From: Dehalococcoidia bacterium
GTDB lineage: Bacteria; Chloroflexota; Dehalococcoidia; GIF9; AB-539-J10
Length of the DNA: 7,036 nucleotides
NCBI GenBank assembly: GCA_030606385.1
Contig: JAUWGN010000053.1
Coordinates: forward strand, 1-7,036
Direction: 5' to 3'
The notes below the pieces were generated by a model. That model was given only the letters and a program-made list of their open reading frames with translations, was not told the origin of the DNA and searched no databases. The first letter of the stretch is position 1, and each line of letters starts with the position of its first letter. A program made the position numbers and the translations under genes. Of the stretch, positions 6,901-7,036 are shown in pieces.

Positions 6901-6920
6901 ATTGATGTAGACCGCGTTTC

Positions 6921-6950
6921 TTGACAAATTTGCCGTGCACTTCTTATAAT
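6921..6950 (+). promoter_or_regulatory. Perfect-consensus sigma70 promoter facing the right edge
   Basis: TTGACA (6921-6926) and TATAAT (6945-6950) both match consensus 6/6, separated by 18 bases. Transcription should begin near 6957 and run rightwards out of the window. It starts 10 bases after the stop of the split small ORF, so it serves something downstream. Nothing else in the window has a promoter this close to consensus, which suggests strong expression of the next gene or RNA. Confidence 0.7.
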
Positions 6951-6956
6951 AAACAA

Positions 6957-7036
6957 GAGTCAACTTACCTCATAGCTGTAGGACAGCACATTGTTTCTTG
7001 ATTTAGCTAGGTTCATCATAAATAGTGGCTAAGTAT
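6957..7036 (+). other. Leader or 5' end of an unidentified transcript, cut by window edge
   Basis: About 80 AT-rich bases downstream of the consensus promoter. No ATG occurs here on the + strand; the only late candidate start is a GTG at 7025 with no ribosome binding site. A small perfect hairpin, GCTGT-AGG-ACAGC (6975-6987), and a wider TTAGC/GCTAA pairing (7003-7007 with 7028-7032) are visible. It could be the 5' untranslated region of a gene starting beyond the edge or the start of a small RNA; the sequence does not decide. Confidence 0.3.

Larger units (their letters stand above)
6732..6910 (+). pseudogene. Small hydrophobic protein gene split between two frames
   Basis: From the ATG at 6732 the first frame begins MTEKFKLPWKNYVFQ and stops at TGA 6831-6833 after 33 codons. 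The -1 frame is open from 6749 to TAG 6908-6910 and reads FPAVAATALGVAIMGF, then TRDAMIGVATRVVVLSLAHHF and the basic tail LKPFLRKLM. It looks like the natural continuation: a short hydrophobic segment or two and a positively charged end. Joining the frames anywhere in 6749-6830 gives about 59 residues, for example by adding one A to the A5 run (6759-6763) or one T to the T4 run (6769-6772). It may be a gene broken by a one-base deletion, a sequence error, or a programmed -1 frameshift. I do not recognise the family. Upstream lies a strong Shine-Dalgarno site; rsmD is divergent. The unsplit 33-residue peptide remains an alternative. Confidence 0.45.

Noticed and set aside
6662..6983. Near-repeat CATAGCTGT(GT)AGG at 6662-6675 and 6971-6982 flanking the small ORF, as ends of a mobile element
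   Set aside because: Only a nine-base exact match in same orientation, expected by chance at this scale; no terminal inverted repeats, target duplication or transposase.

Overview
The window looks like a stretch of chromosomal housekeeping DNA from a bacterium of the Chloroflexota, most likely a Dehalococcoidia-type anaerobe. That placement is an inference. It rests on the style of the leucyl-tRNA synthetase (a HIGH motif followed by WYAMAPSD, which I associate with this phylum), on the small Alvin-type 2[4Fe-4S] ferredoxin beside coaD and rsmD, and on moderate GC content. No tRNA, rRNA, CRISPR array, insertion sequence or phage gene was seen.

Layout. Positions 3-5186 hold four genes on the + strand, closely spaced (gaps of 31, 17 and 24 bases): the 3' bulk of leuS (its start lies off the left edge), proC, a class I SAM-dependent methyltransferase with an N-terminal zinc-ribbon-like segment, and a radical SAM protein with a short C-terminal cysteine-rich (twitch/SPASM-like) region. 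The first two are tRNA charging and proline synthesis. The last two have no assignable substrate and form the most functionally open pair among the intact genes. The radical SAM gene converges on a second operon with only 18 bases between the stop codons.

Positions 6575-5205 hold three genes on the - strand: rsmD (16S rRNA guanine-N2 methyltransferase), coaD (phosphopantetheine adenylyltransferase) and a 2[4Fe-4S] ferredoxin. rsmD and coaD are only 3 bases apart, and coaD's ribosome binding site sits inside the last codons of rsmD. A sigma70-like promoter (TTGAAG, 17 bases, TAGAAT) lies directly upstream of rsmD and would give a very short leader.

Positions 6576-7036 hold no long gene but are not empty. 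A small ORF with a strong Shine-Dalgarno sequence starts at 6732. It is hydrophobic and appears to continue in the -1 frame up to 6910, giving a predicted 59-residue basic-tailed membrane-type peptide if the two frames are joined. A base-paired hairpin follows an A-rich stretch where the frames could join, so either a one-base deletion (mutation or sequence error) or programmed -1 frameshifting would explain it. Beyond it is a perfect-consensus sigma70 promoter (TTGACA, 18 bases, TATAAT) pointing off the right edge, with an AT-rich leader that contains no ATG within the window.
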